A stretch of 64,000 bases of DNA, taken from NCBI GenBank assembly GCA_026545225.1, contig CM048849.1, positions 34,184,836-34,248,835 on the forward strand, read 5' to 3'. Below are positions 35,126 to 48,740 of this stretch, piece by piece. Position numbers and translations under genes: made by a program. The stretch's first letter is position 1. Each line of letters starts with the position of its first letter. This DNA is from Cornus controversa. Lineage: Eukaryota; Streptophyta; Magnoliopsida; Cornales; Cornaceae. The notes below the pieces were generated by a model. It saw only the letters and a list, made by a program, of their open reading frames with translations. It was not told the DNA's origin and made no database searches.

Positions 35126-35378
35126 TAGTTGAACACCACTATATATATACATATACAAAAACATAAAGCAATAGAAAAAGTAATAATGACATAATCACCC
35201 TTTTTCTTTTTGTTTTTTGTCATCATTGTATCTGTATATATAGATATATATATATATATATATTAAAAGTCGAACAGGTTCAACTTTTCACTGGCGGGTT
35301 CAACTACTCTCGGGAGTTGTGCTTTTTTTTTTTTTTTTTTTTGTCTCCTGCAGAATTTAACCAGTCAAAAAATTTACC
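35126..35378. repeat. Right part of the interrupted Copia LTR
   Basis: This continues the LTR-like sequence on the other side of the long-TIR element. It shows GTCGAACAGGTTCAAC and GCGGGTTCAACTAC, related to the CGGTTGAACC motif at about 34010-34045. A (TA)n run and a T-run (35323-35342) are present. It ends where the next Gypsy LTR starts with TGTTATGCCCC at 35379. Confidence 0.4.
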
Positions 35379-38300
35379 TGTTATGCCCCGATTTCGGTTA
35401 AGAGTGGAGGAAATGGAGTGATCAAGTTACACATCGACACCATTAAACTATGAATATGCTTTGATACCAAGCTGTCATGCCCCAAATTCCAACACCCAAT
35501 TAGGAGTGTGGGAAACAAAGGTGATTCAATGATACTTTAACCCAACTAATGATCAATCCATAACTCTCGTAAACATGGAAGCATATCCATACATATGAGT
35601 GCATAAGTATACAACAACTTACACTAGTGGGCCCCTCAATAGGATGCTTACGTGCTTTAGACTCATACTCTAAAATATAATTCAAATAGTCAGTACAATC
35701 TATCAGATCATAGGATCCAATCTATCGTAATGGGATAATACGATCCATCATATGTTAAGATCTATCGGTGATCTACCATACCATCTATCAAGACACTGGA
35801 TTGCTCGTGTCAAGCCCCGATTTCTGACACCTAGTTAAGAGCGAGGGAAATGAGGGTGATTGAATTGAAACGAACCTCAACTAAAAGCCAACCCGTAAAT
35901 CTTACAATACGAAAGCGTACTCATGTATATATACGTGTGTGTGTGTGTGTGTATATATGTATATATATATATATATATGTACAATAACTAATACTGGTGG
36001 GTCCCTCATTGGGCTACATATTCACCTCAAATCTCCTTAAACTAGCCCAACCAGTCATTACGATCCATCGTATTTCTAATTATGATCCATCATGGATGTA
36101 TCGTAGGCCTTAAGCTTTTGACCAATTCCATTCTTCAATTTGCCATGGGGTACCATCAATCGTAATGGGGATTACAATATGACATACTTTGTCATGCTTA
36201 TGAACCAAACTTGAATAATTTCATGAACAACTATGAAAGACATATAAATCAATTACATAAGAACAACTCAAATTTAAATCTCATTCACAACCAAAACTCA
36301 ATGCCATGTATACATCAAAATTAACCAAGTTTGGGGAGTATTCGATAATTGAAAACTGTAGTAAGTGTTTCGAAGGCCAATTGTATACTCTTCTTACACT
36401 TTACGGGTTACTAACTTGACGGCAGTAACATCCTCTTGACCAAGTGTTAAACATTTCACCCTAGGTCAGGCCCTTCTTATTTCTTACGACTTTCTCTCCA
36501 AAATCAACAATCACCACACAAGTGTACAAATACACACAAATCTTAGAAACTTTCAAAACTCACATCAAATGCATTACAACTTCATTTAGTTAATGCACAT
36601 CAAACTCAAATCATGCATTTCACAATGCAATGCCATTCAACCCATAAAACCTCAATGAGAATGCATTTTTGAGAAAAAAAAAACTTCTTTTAGACGTTTT
36701 ATTAAACATATAGAGTCCAAAATCTTCGTATGATTACAACTGAACGAAATTAACTCCAATGAAGTCTATATACTTCATAATAAATACCAACATCAACTTC
36801 TTTAATAAATCAAAATGTAAACATCGGGTCTTTTTGGACCAATTTTTTTTTCTATATTATCAATTTAAGGCATGTAAATGATTTTTCAAGGGTTTTAGTG
36901 ATGAAATAGAAGTATGGAGACTTGTTTGAGGTTCGAGGGATTTTTGGATTCATTTGGCTCAGTTTGGGATTTTCAGGTTGGTGGGGCCTAAGACACAGGT
37001 CGGGTGGGCCCGGGAAACTGAATTTTTTTTAAAAAAGTTTATTTTTGGTTTTAGGTCATTTGAAATATTAAACGAAGAAATGAATTGATTTCGAAATTAA
37101 AAATGGATGCCAGGAAGGTACGTTAAGTTATTGGGGGCATTTTAGTCATTTTGCATCCTAGAGCATATAAATATCAAGAGAGCTGCCTTTTCTCTCATTT
37201 TTCTCTCTCTAGCCAGCTACTCTGTCTCTCTTCTCATTTCATCTCCCTCTCTTCTCTTTTAGATTTGAGGGACTTAGAGTGGGAGTTAGAAGTTGGCTAA
37301 GAAGGAAATGTTGTTCTTCTCGACGAAGGTTTCGATATAATCAGAAGAAAGTTGATTTTGGGCGAGTTTGGATTCGGTGTAATTTGGAGAAATTGTTTGG
37401 AAACTTTTTTTAAACCAAGGTAGGGTTGTCTAACTAGTTATATATGTGTTTGTATGGTTTAATTTGAATTCAAGCATGCATATATGCGTTATAAGCATAA
37501 TTTGGCATGATGAAATGTATAGCTTTGTGCTTATATGCCTTCTATGAGATTTATGTGGGCATGACTTAGGGGAATGTGGGGTTTTAAGGTGATTTGATTC
37601 ACATTATGGGTTTTGTGGATTATGTGTTTAATAAATTGCCTAAATGGACATGTGAGCATGATTAAGTGTTGTAACATGTTTTCTTACGTGCAATGGAGTT
37701 TTAGAAGCATGCTAGTTGCATTTTGGTCATAAATATGTATTGTAACATGAAATATGACATTGTGCATTACACATATCTAGATTGTAGACGTGTGGTGGTA
37801 AGAGAGGGAAACGTAAGGTTTAGCAAGGGAAAAAGGTTTGGCATCGCTAAGTTTTGGTTAAGGAAGATTGGATGGTCTTTATTAGGACTCCAAGTCATGA
37901 AAAGGTTTGGCACAGAAAAGTTTTGGCCAAGGAAAGTAAGATGGTCCACAGTTGGAATCTGAGGAATGATAAGGTTTTGTATTGACATGTTTCAATTGGA
38001 AAAGAGGTCAGATGGTCTATTTTGGAATTCGAGTTATTGATTGTGTACGTATGAGAGGCACGGTAGAATTGTATGACATATGCATAGGGCATACATGATA
38101 AGTTTCGTGGTATGTTAAATTGCATTAAACATGTAATTATTTGTTTTTGAAATAATGTATATCTTACGTGATATTCACGGGATTTATAGGAAATGTGTTT
38201 TAGGCAATTATATTGAGCATGCAGGAGCCCGTCCCCTATATATTAATCTTTTTTAGGTTTCAGAAAGAAGGTAGCAGAAACTCACCAATCATGAGTTGGT

Positions 38301-40092
38301 TTGGGCATAGAAGAGCTTTTGGGTGTTTTGGAGTTTTCTTTTGGAATGCATGTCCGGGATATGGATCAAATGCATTTTTAATATGTATGTAAAGTTTTAC
38401 ATTTTTAAAACAAATTCATGTATATAAATAATTGTGTAATATGAATGGATGCAAGGATTGAATGTATGTATATATGAGTATATGTAAGGATTTTAGCTTA
38501 TATTCACGTATGGAATTTATGGAATGATGATTTGAGCTTTAAATCATGATTTTGTGTAGTATGTGTATGAGTATATAATGGAAAAATAATAGGTTTTGGA
38601 AGTTCCATTGAGTAGGAAATGTTTGGTGCCTAAGGATAGCTTTGAAATGTGAGAAGTAACATGTTCTGAAGTGTTTCAGCCGGCTGGTTAGCTTATCAGC
38701 TAATCGGTACCCTTGAGATCCTGAGAGATGGAAATTGCAGGTTTTGCACGAACAGATTTCAACCGGCTAAAAATGTTCTTCAGCCGACCGAAAGAAGCCT
38801 TGAGCCGACTGATGAATTAATCAGTCGACCAAAGAGGTGCCTAATTTTTAGTTGACTGATGAGGAGTCCATCAGTTTAACGAAACTGATAAGGTGACAAA
38901 GATGATTTTTTAAGGTCTGGCTGAGCAAGGATATGGTATGTACAGGTTAGGGATGAGTCTGTAGTGTGAATGGGGAACTCATGCCTTTATAGTGTGCATG
39001 AGATTAAACTTCCGCTGAGTTATGAGAATGAAAAGTGAGATTAGAACCCAAGTGTTCTATATAAGAAACTTAGGGTGAGCTAGTTAAGCTTCCGCAATAG
39101 ATGGTCTCGATGGTCCAGATCGGAGCCGAGGGTGCCAGAATAATGTTTGTCGCGCTCACTCCAGGTCATGTGGTTAGTGATCAGGTAAGCATAACACCTC
39201 ACGAACCCAGAGTTCGGGATCAGACTGGAGAAATTCCGGTGGCTCGGATTTTGGGGCGTGACACTAAGTATGCAACATACTAGCATACAACACTTATATG
39301 CATTCCAAGTATAAAGAACTCATACAATGCACTTTATACACGCATACATCATCAAGCTAATATATTAATGCACAAAAACTCATTTAAACATGTAAGAACA
39401 CTTAAATCTCAAAGACAAGTATATTCTTACATAGATACACCATGCTTTAACACCAACATGACAACTATGAGACCTACAGAATCAAGGCTAAGGAGGAATT
39501 CACACCCCTACCTCAATTCCATGCTTAAGGACTCAAACCCTAGAAATTCCAAGCTTCAAAGTTGTCCAAATAAATCTTCCTTTCGATCAAAATGTAGAGG
39601 GGGTGAAGAGAAATATTTTTCTTTCTTATTCCAAGATCCAAATCAAGCCCTAAACCTTCCAAAATGATAAGAGAGAGAGCTAGAACAAGTCAAGAGAGAG
39701 GGAGAGAGGAGAAAAATCAGATTTTCCATCTAACTAAGCCTATAAATATCATATATATCTATATATTAGATATTTAAGCAAGACTTTACAAGTTAGTCCC
39801 TCATCTCTTAAGTTTTGTTCCTCTACCCTTTTGTACTTTCATTTATTCATAAAATAACACTCCCTCTTTTCACTAAACTTCATTTAAGTCCCTCTAAGTT
39901 CACTTATACCCTTACGTCACTTACAAAACCAGTGAACGTCTCCCATATTACTTGGACCCTTCCCAGTCCCACACCCGAACACAAAAACTTTAAAGAATTT
40001 TTAAAAATTCTTAAAAATGCAAATAATTAATTAAATCATACGTAAACTCAATTTAAATCTAAATTAAAATTTAGTAAATTTCTGAGGCTACA
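35379..40092 (-). repeat. Minus-strand Gypsy LTR with duplicated ends, split by a plus-strand LTR
   Basis: In minus orientation it starts TGTAGCCTCAG (40092). It ends at CGGGGCTTGACA (35818), GGGGCATGACA (35473, followed by the primer site TTGGTATCAAAGC) and again at CGGGGCATAACA (35379). The three ends and their preceding sequence are related, so the terminus has been multiplied. A TATA-like and CT-rich leader lies near 39690-39745. The middle (about 36880-39261) is a plus-strand LTR inserted later. There is no coding sequence. Confidence 0.6.
36880..39261 (+). repeat. Plus-strand Gypsy LTR, probably solo
   Basis: It is similar to the LTR at 16009-17358: CATTTGGCTCAG, a GTCGGGTGGGC block, TATAAATA at 37166-37173, a CT-rich leader and GAGTTTGGATTCGG. 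It ends TTTTGGGGCGTGACA at 39261. No primer site follows, so it looks like a solo LTR. A cluster of CAGCCGACTGA/CAGTCGACC motifs lies at 38680-38890. The left boundary is approximate. Confidence 0.6.
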
Positions 40093-40119
40093 GCTCGACC
40101 AATTCATCAATTTAATTTC

Positions 40120-40600
40120 ATTACTAAAATAACAGCAGCAACAACCAAGTATTTTCCCAATTACTTGGGTCAGCTACATGAATCCTATATTTCTATTCCG
40201 CTCTATTTAAGGTAATTTCCTCAGTCAATCCACATGTTATCATATATTTCTTTACTAACTCTACCCATGTTAGCTTTGGTCTTCCTCTCCCCCTAACATT
40301 ACCCCCAATTTGGATTATGTCACTTTTCTTGACCGCAGTAATTAAAGGTCTTATTTTCACATGTCCAAACTATCTTAATTGATTTTCTCTCATTTTATCT
40401 CCAATTGGTGTTACTCTGACCATCTCCCGAATCTGTTCATTTATTAATTCTATCCTTTTTAGTTTTACTGTATATTCATCTCAACATTCGCATTTCTGCA
40501 ATACTCACTTTATGCAAATGTTGTTGCCTAGTTGCCCAACATTTGGTACCATAAAGTATGGATGGTCTAATCACTGTTCGATAAAACTCGCATTTAGTCC
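40120..40600 (-). mobile_element. RTE-type LINE, 3' end
   Basis: On the minus strand the end of an RTE/BovB-type reverse transcriptase can be read across stops: KCEFYRTVIRPSILYGTKCW, then SIAEMRMLR. The 3' end has CAACAACAGCAGC-like triplet repeats and ACTTGGGTCAGCTACATGAA, a tail typical of plant RTE elements. Strong 5' truncation is normal for such copies. It is inserted between two Gypsy LTRs. Confidence 0.8.
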
Positions 40601-42679
40601 AAAAATATGATATATCAGATTTAGGATTATGATCCATCGTAATCATCCGATCTATCGTGTTTGGGAATACGATCTATCGTATTTCCCTGGCAATTGAACC
40701 TCAAGTTCTGTGCTTGTCCTTTTTAAAGTCCGATTTTCCATCCTTTGCATACATGCATTCTTAATAATCCAATGCATATCCAAAAGTATCCATGGCATGT
40801 GCAAAAAGCATCAAATTCATAAGTACATCATTATAACAGGTGACATGCCTGAAAGTATACATTGAGTTCAAAAGAAAGGAGATTAATGGAGAATAATATA
40901 CAAAATAAGGAATACATGCCCTTAGTCCTAACATTAATTATTCCACAACATTAATCTAAATTCTCCATAGGTGCCCAAACATGGTATACAAAGGTGTAAA
41001 TACACAAAAATCTCCAAAAATGTTTGAGTGCTTCAACCTTAGCACTTCTAAGCTTTCTTATGGGCGATGCCTTATCTAGAAAAAAATATTTGTGAGGAGG
41101 GGGTCAGCGACAACATGCCCACTAGAGATACCCAAACCAACCTATACACTGACTCGATGTAACATACATGAAATGCAATCATGGCATTCCTATCCATTAT
41201 ATAACATATTATCAATGCTCATATTTCAATGAACTACAATGCAAAAAGTGCATAACCACAAGTTCAACAATGTTTAATCAATGGAAATGTCACATTAAAA
41301 TATTAACAATGAATATCACAATTCAACCAAGACTTAAACACAACGTCAAATAAGTTCTGAAATTAAACCAGGCGTATGTCTGCCGGGTACATGCTAACCG
41401 AGCCAATACCCTCTGTTCAACTTTATGGACTATTAACCCGAGGGTCTAGATATAACCTTCTTGGCCAAGCTTTAAGGCCTTTCATTCCAGGGCTTTGGGC
41501 CTTTCTTGCTCAACTTGGCATCCTCCCAAAATCATCAACTAAACACATAGGTTTCAAATTTGACGACACATACAATCTCAAAAACATATCAAGTTCTATT
41601 CAAGTGTATCATAAGTCACTTAATTTTATGCTAAAACATATTATCTTATGCATATATCAATGTAATGTCATTCTATTTCCAATAATCCAATACAAATGCA
41701 ATTTCAAAGAAAATCCTATTTCATGCATTTTATCAAACATGTGGTCTTCAACACGCACAAACACACCATCTCAATGACACATACATGATCGTAATGGACT
41801 TCATGCATTCTCAAGCTATCATATACAACATATGTGCTAAATATACATGTATAACTCATGCTTACACATACTTTAACAACCGAAATAATCTATACGCATA
41901 TACAATGCATATACACCTCAATATCATCATATATAACATATAAAAAACATGTTTAGCATACAATCAATTAAGAAGAGAAGTAATACTCAAAGATATAAGT
42001 CTTCTAACTCTCCTAAATATGCTAAAACAACCTAATAATCACATGAGATCCTAGGGGATTTATGATAGAAAGGAGAGAACACCCTTACCTCAATTCTAAG
42101 CCAAAACCCTAGAATCACCCAAGCTCCAAATTTGTTCAAACCGAGCTTTTTTTTTATTAATTCATAGAGGAAGTGAAGAGGAACACTTTTCCTTCTTGTA
42201 CCAAGAGCCAAATCTCACTCTAAAGTCTTCAAATTCAAGGAAGAAGCAAGAAAAATGAAAAATGAGAGAGGGAGAGAGATGGTCGGACACTAGGGTAGAG
42301 GGGAGTGTTGGTGTGTGTTATGTGGTTCTCCCTTACCTATACACATATACAAATATCTATCTTTACAAGACATATTAAGTTGGCCACTTAAATCTCCTCT
42401 AATGCTTCCTTGTTACTAAATATATTCAAGTAATTATTAACTGACACTCCCTAAATTCCCAAAACTTCATTGAAGTCATTCAAAGTTCATTAATGTCCCT
42501 ACATCACTTATAAAAGTCCATAGTCACTTTTCGGGTTACCTCAGCCCGTACTGGTCCCACATTCGAACCCGAAATTCTAATCACCTTAGAAATCACTAAG
42601 CATTCAATTGATAAAATAATCATGCTTAAAATTAATTGATCACGTAATTAAAACAAAAAAAAAATTCTGAGGCTTTACA
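40601..42679 (-). repeat. Minus-strand Gypsy LTR, partial
   Basis: It starts TGTAAAGCCTCAG at 42679 on the minus strand, similar to the TGTAGCCTCAG start at 40092. It has a leader rich in GAGA/TCTC at 42240-42300. It contains GATCTATCGTAT motifs at 40610-40690 like those at 35700-36180, so both LTRs are one family. Its 3' end is cut by the RTE LINE. The short frame at 41376-41777 has no recognised match. Confidence 0.55.
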
Positions 42680-43880
42680 TTACCAATTTGCACAAGTCCT
42701 AACAAGTACGGGATTTCACTTTTTGGATAAACTTTGATTCCTTTCCCAACTAAACTTTTTGAGATGTCTAATAAAATTTTGACAACACTTTTTCTACATT
42801 TTCTTAGACTCTCTTCTTTATTAAAACCTCTCTTTGTTCATGCTTTACACAAGAGATTTATTATTTTTCACAAGCAGAGCTTTTGTAGAAGGTTTTTGTG
42901 AGAAAAATCACCTTATTTTTCTTCATTTGAGAGCACACATTATTACACGTGAATTATTTTAGGCGATGTTCTCAATCTGATCGGCAATATAGAGCTTTTC
43001 TATGGATCATTTTTCTTCGGTCAGAACAGTAGGATTTTGTTTTACTTTCATCTTTGTGATTGCAAGAAAGGCAATTTGATCAGGAGACAAAATGTTCGTG
43101 GAACATTCATGTTATTCCAGCAACCTGCAAGAATTGAGGAGTCAGCCTAGATTCCACGGCAACTAGACGAGGAGTCGTAAGAGTCATTATGGGATGTTCA
43201 GTAACTACTTCTTGGTAGAGTGGAGTAGATGAGAGATTGAGACTAAGTTGGTGTAACTTTGCTTTGAAATTGTAGATTATTTTGCCTGAGACGGCTAGTC
43301 TCTATGGTTTTTTCCTTCGGATTTTCACGTAAAAACTTTCTGGTGTCATCGTTTACTTTACTTTACTTTACTGTATTATTTAGTGTTTTGTGTGATTGGT
43401 TTAAGTTCTAATTAGACAAAATTAAAATAATTTTAAAGTGAATCAAAAGAGCAAGCTTGGCTTATTCACCTCCCTCTAGGTTTTTTATTTGAGAGCAAAC
43501 TTTCACACCACTTGCACACTGCGTAAATTACAAAAATAGCCAAATAAAAAAAAAAAAAAATGTTTATTCAAATGGATGCAACCGAGTTAGAGCAAATGAA
43601 ACAGAGTAGGATTCATGTTAAGCCATTTCGAGAAAATGGCAGACCCAATTTTTTGGATAATATCATCTTTAATTGTACAAGTATCACCTTTATGAATGAA
43701 ATGTTAATGCAACGATAATAACAACATAACACAAAATTAGAATGCTAGTACAACTAATTTTTTTGAAATTTATATAAAGTTTAACATATTAGATGAAGCT
43801 TATGAGGCCAAGTTACCATTTAAGCAATGAAAAACCAATTAGGATGATTGTTACCTCAATAACAAAATTATAACAAAAAC
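42680..43880. repeat. Copia LTR remnant and spacer
   Basis: The part 42830-43505 resembles SIRE-like Copia LTR ends: a CT-rich leader, CTTCGGATTTTCACG, then CTTGGCTTATTCACCTCCCT. It has no coding content. The rest (to 43880) is AT-rich and unassigned. Confidence 0.4.
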
Positions 43881-46391
43881 TCAATCAACACTGATATCGG
43901 AAGTTTAGACTCACAAGAAGTCTAGAGGACAAAGGAGTCGAAAGGACTCTGATGGGAGTGCGAACGATATGGAAAACTCAAAAGGCAGGATAAGCCCAAA
44001 AAAGTAATTATTTATTAGAGAAAGTAAGGGTTACGTGTAGGAGAAGGTTAGGGTTACCTAGGAATTTCTATAAAATAAGAGGCCAATAAACCTAGAAAGG
44101 TATGCAAAAAATTACATACAATAGTTTGCTCCTTCCTTTATCGATCCAAGTTCTAACTTGATTGTCGAAGTGTACCTAACCAGTACCACACCGGTGCCTT
44201 TTTGGTTACTACTCATTGATTCTTGTAAGGAAATTCTCTCTTCCAGGTCGTGACGAAATCATACATTAACAGTTAGCGCCGTCAGTGGGAACTGCTAGTT
44301 AGTTTTTTAAGGAAGATATGACTATGTTACGATCTGTTGTGTATGTTAGGGGTACCAAGTCGGTACATGCTTCCAATCACGGGGGTTCATCCAAGGAACA
44401 CCCCATCATCCCAAACGATCGTGAGCAAGTTGCAGCGTCGGAACAACTGGTTCAAATTTTAACTCAAGGAGTGAACTAGTTGATCAAACAAAATGTGACC
44501 ATTATGTAGTGCTTGGCTATACCAGGCTCTCCACTAGTACAGGATCCACAAGATGGATAAGGTCCTCCTATCAAACATGATAAAAGAGAAAACATTAGAT
44601 TACAAGATAATAATCCCAACCAAAATGAGCATGCTGAAGTGTATAGCCAGCTCAGAGGTCAGCACATGGAGTAACATCATCAATCTCCCGAATAGAATAT
44701 CCAACCCTATGGAGATGTGTCTTTCCACGTTGGTGGAAAAATTGAGGATGCTATCTACTTTAACTTGCAAATACAAGATCTGAAAGTGAAGGTTGAAGAT
44801 ATGGCACAAACTTTGAAAAGGAAGGGTCTTTCTATGGTGCATGATTTAGTACATAAAACAAACCTACCATTTAACCCAGCTGTTATGAATTGCCCCTTGC
44901 CTACCAAGTTCAAAATGCCAACACTCGAAAGTTTTGATGGGACTTGGGACCCTCTCAATCACTTGGAGACATTCAAAGCACTCATGTTCCTGCAAGATTT
45001 ACCTAATAACAAGATGTGCAGAGCCTTGCCCACAACATTGAAGGGATCGACTCGCATATAGTTCAATAAGCTGAAGTCAGACTCCATCGAAAACTTTGAT
45101 AAATTGAGCAAACAATTCATACGGCACTTCATCACCAGAGAAAGGTTTAAAAGGCCAACAACTTACTTGTTGAATGTGAAGCAATATAAAGGAAAGTCAC
45201 TGAGAGATTATATAATTATCTCAATATCAAGATGTTGAAGATTGACGAGGTGGATGACAATGTGGCCCTAACTGCCTTCATGGGAGGATTGCAGACCTCA
45301 CAAATCTTATTTTTCTTGTCGAAAGAACCTCCTACTAATATGGCTGAATTATTGATCAGAGCACAAAAACACATGAATGTGAAAGATGCCATGAATGAAT
45401 TAAAGAACAAGGGGGTGATGATAAGAGGATAGATAAGAAAAGGCCAAGCTCTAGCAATAGGGATAAAGAAGATGCCAACTATAGCAAGTCTATGACAAAC
45501 CAAAGTGACAGACTACCCCGGTGATCGAGGAGTTCGGATAGCCATACCAATTATACTTCTTTGAACACACCAGTAAATCAAATCTTGTTACAAATTCAAG
45601 ATAAACGAATCCAGCAAAGTGGACCTGGGATAAATATTGAAGGTTTCATCGGGACCACGGGCACACCACATAAGAGTGTATTGATCTCAAGAATCAAATT
45701 AAGAGTATGATTTGTAGGGGGCATCTGCGTAAGTCCATAATTGGGAATGATGGAGGTGCTACGAACCCCGCTCAAAGGGATCGAGATAATTGCCCTCCAG
45801 CACAGCAACCAATCGGTGAGAATAAGTGATGTCAGGAGTGGCCATACAGAGTCACTCATAATCAAAGGTTGGGGACATGCTGGCTAGAGAGCCTAAAGGG
45901 CGAGCGACTCCTACATGTGTGGAATGCCAAACACTTGAGGAAGTATTACTAGTAAGAAGGTTTAGATAGTAGTTTTTATTTCTGTCATAGCCTTAATTTT
46001 GATGATAACTTTAGATTCGGTGGTAGTTTTTTTGTCGTTGCATAAGTTTGGTCTTCAAAAATGGCTTTGATCCCAATGAATGATTCTATTTTTAATAAAG
46101 TTCCTTTTTTCTTTAAATGACTCATCTGAAATGATTTATCATTGCGTACTACGAACCTCCTTATTAAAGGAGCGAGACTAGGAATTCTTATAAAATAAGA
46201 GGTCAGTCAATCTAGAAAAGTACGCAGAAAATTACATACAATAGTTTTTCTCCTTAATTTATTGATCCAAGTTCTAACTTAATAGTCAGAGTGTACCCGA
46301 CCGGTACCACACCGGTGTCTTTCCAGTTACCAGTTTTTGATTCTGCAGGAAAAGTCTCTCTTCTAGGTCATGACGAAATTGTGCATCAACA
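43881..46391 (+). mobile_element. Defective Tat-type Gypsy element
   Basis: The 3' portion of the 5' LTR ends CATTAACA at 44271 and is followed by GCGCCGTCAGTGGGAAC, the primer-site context of Tat/Athila-type Gypsy. The 3' LTR copy, about 46165-46391, matches the last 220 bp of the 5' LTR (ATAAAATAAGAGG, CCACACCGGTG, TCTTCTAGGTCATGACGAAAT). Between them lies a decayed gag and no pol. It is a large internal-deletion derivative, mobile only with help from a related element. Confidence 0.75.
44318..45490 (+). pseudogene. Tat-type Gypsy gag
   Basis: The frame from 44717 has the retrotransposon gag pattern MPTLESFDGTWDPLNHLETF, then a short DLPNNKMCRALPTTLKG block, and after a stop FNKLKSDSIENFDKLSKQFI and SLRDYI. 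These are the usual blocks of Tat/Athila gag. In-frame stops near 44478 and 45059, and frame changes near 45220, break it. The role is particle formation; no zinc knuckle or protease was found downstream. Confidence 0.8.
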
Positions 46392-48276
46392 AATATCAAC
46401 AGTCTCATATTGTTAATAAAAAAAAAATATATCATAATATGCTATGCACATTTTTATTTAATAGGATTAGAAAATGATCTTAAATTATCTGGACTTGAAG
46501 AAAAAAGTAGAATAAAATTATTGTTTTACAACAAAACATGATATTAAAAATAATATCTGCCACATATAATTGAAATTTGAAGACAATAATTATTTGTCTT
46601 TAAGTATTTCTTTTAAACTCTAAAAGAATAGGAGCAAGTGTTAGTCAAGTAGGAAAACTCCTAAATTAGCTTAGTAGCTACATATAAATTAATATTATTT
46701 TTTAAATATAAAGATATATGTGCTAATAAATACTAAATTCTTATACTCAAATGATTTTTATTTATTAAAATTTTTACTGCAACCTAGACAAGAAGTATGA
46801 TAAAAAAAAATAATAATAAATAAGTTACATGTATAAGTTATTAATTTTTGATAAGTAAATATTTATTAGATAATATCAATTTATTACCCAGTGGACATTC
46901 AATTAAGGATTGATACAAGTCTGGTTTTTGGTGTTTCCTTGAAGTTGAGGATGTTGAGTGCGTAGAAAAAGGTCTCATTGTTAGTGTCAGATGAGCCAGG
47001 AACAAAATAGTGGTCGTTCATTTCTAGTTCTTGTTGCATTGTAAAAGCAATGGTTATGTACTTATGTTTAAGATATGACTTGAAAAAAAAAAGTTTAAGA
47101 TATGATATAGGATAGATACTATTAATTATGTTTTCTTTAAAAACAATTGTTATGTTAAAGATACGAATTCAGATAGATAATGGAGAGTATTGTATGAAAG
47201 GAATATCAAGTGACAAAATATCTCTGAAATATTGTAAAATTTCTCTAAATATATGTAATAAAAATTAGTCCAAGTTGAGTAGAATATTAAATTAGCATAG
47301 TTTAAAATAGTTACAAATAACTCTTAGAATTATTTAGTTTGTAACTCTATAATGGATAATTTTTTTAAAATTTATTGTTAATAAAAAAGTATAGACATTG
47401 TATGTAAATATATATATACACACAAGCGAACGCACACACACATATATATAATGGTGGTCCTAGAAGGATGCCTTGTTCCTCCTTCCATCCTCTTCTTCGA
47501 TTGTTCCTCTTCTCTCCCATCAAACATCAAAAACTTGTTTCATACCTCCTCTATGCTCTCCCTCCTCCTTCCTTTTGTTCTATCAAACGTACTTCAACTT
47601 TTTATCTAGAAAAATAATTATTTATGTTCATACGTGAATATATATATATATATATATCACTATTTTCATTTACAATCTAAAAGGAATTTTTTTTTGATTG
47701 AATTAGATTATTTGGAGAAAACTTCTGAATTCATCCAATTTATGTATCTCATTAAAGTCCCGAGAAAAATCAGTGTAAGTTATCATGATATAAAATTTTA
47801 AGTCTTTGTTGAACACAAATTAAGTATTTCTACATAAATATAATTTTTTAAAAGTATTTATTTATAAAATAAACACCTATATAATGCATTTTATTGTTGT
47901 GTATTTGAAGTTGTACTGCGACGAGAAGTCTAAAAGACAAAGAAAGAATAAATAAAATGTATATGAAAAGTAAAACATTTATATTATGGATACAAACCTA
48001 GTAAAAATGAATGTGTAATATACTTCATTAGTTTATGTATTTAAAATTATAGCATGGAGAGAAGTTTAAAAGGCAAAGCAATAATAAATTAATATTAAAG
48101 AATGATTTATGTAAGCTGCTTTTCATATAAAACCAAAAAGTCTCAAAGACAAATAATAAATCAATAATTCAACATTTAAAAAGTGTTTTATGTAAGAAAT
48201 TATTAATTAAAAATGTACTCCATATAAATGTATATAAAAAATCTACACTTCTAATAGTAAATATATAGATTGTTTA
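46392..48276. other. AT-rich spacer
   Basis: About 1.9 kb of AT-rich DNA with short (TA)n and (CA)n tracts (47407-47450, 47637-47658). No coding frame, RNA gene or repeat boundary could be supported. Confidence 0.5.
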
Positions 48277-48740
48277 TTACCCCTGTAGTATCAAACTATC
48301 CCATGTATTATACAAAATAGTATGAATTTGTATTTACATAGTTTATCAAAATTTCATAAACTATTGTTTATTTTTAATATAATAAATTATATAGTTTGCA
48401 ATATTATATATTATTTATAAAATTATATTATACATATTAGCTAATAGTAACAAATTTAATTATATATACACCTTATTGTAACCGTCAATATTCGACTATT
48501 TTTTCATATTATATAGATTATGTTATATATATATTGTATAATATATAATGAATATTATTATAATATTCAATTAAAATCTCAAATATCATATTATGTTTTT
48601 TATATATGTATATTATTTTATAAAAAAAATTATTATAAAATGAATTTCTTATATAATTACTAATTTATTATATAATGTAATATTATACCTTATTTATGAA
48701 TTTTTATAGTACATGGAGGTAATCTTTAGTACAGGGGTAA
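48277..48740. mobile_element. AT-rich MITE with TTACCCCTGTA termini
   Basis: A 464-bp segment whose ends are inverted copies of TTACCCCTGTA, followed in both arms by related sequence (CCATGTA-type block about 25 nt in). The interior is almost pure A/T. No clean target duplication could be read. The terminal motif resembles a MITE type common in plants. Confidence 0.6.

Noticed and set aside
39080-39286. Overlapping frames at an LTR end
   Set aside because: They fall on the conserved GC-richer terminus of a Gypsy LTR and have no protein motif.
41376-41777. 133-codon plus-strand frame
   Set aside because: It lies in LTR-like sequence, has biased composition and no family match.
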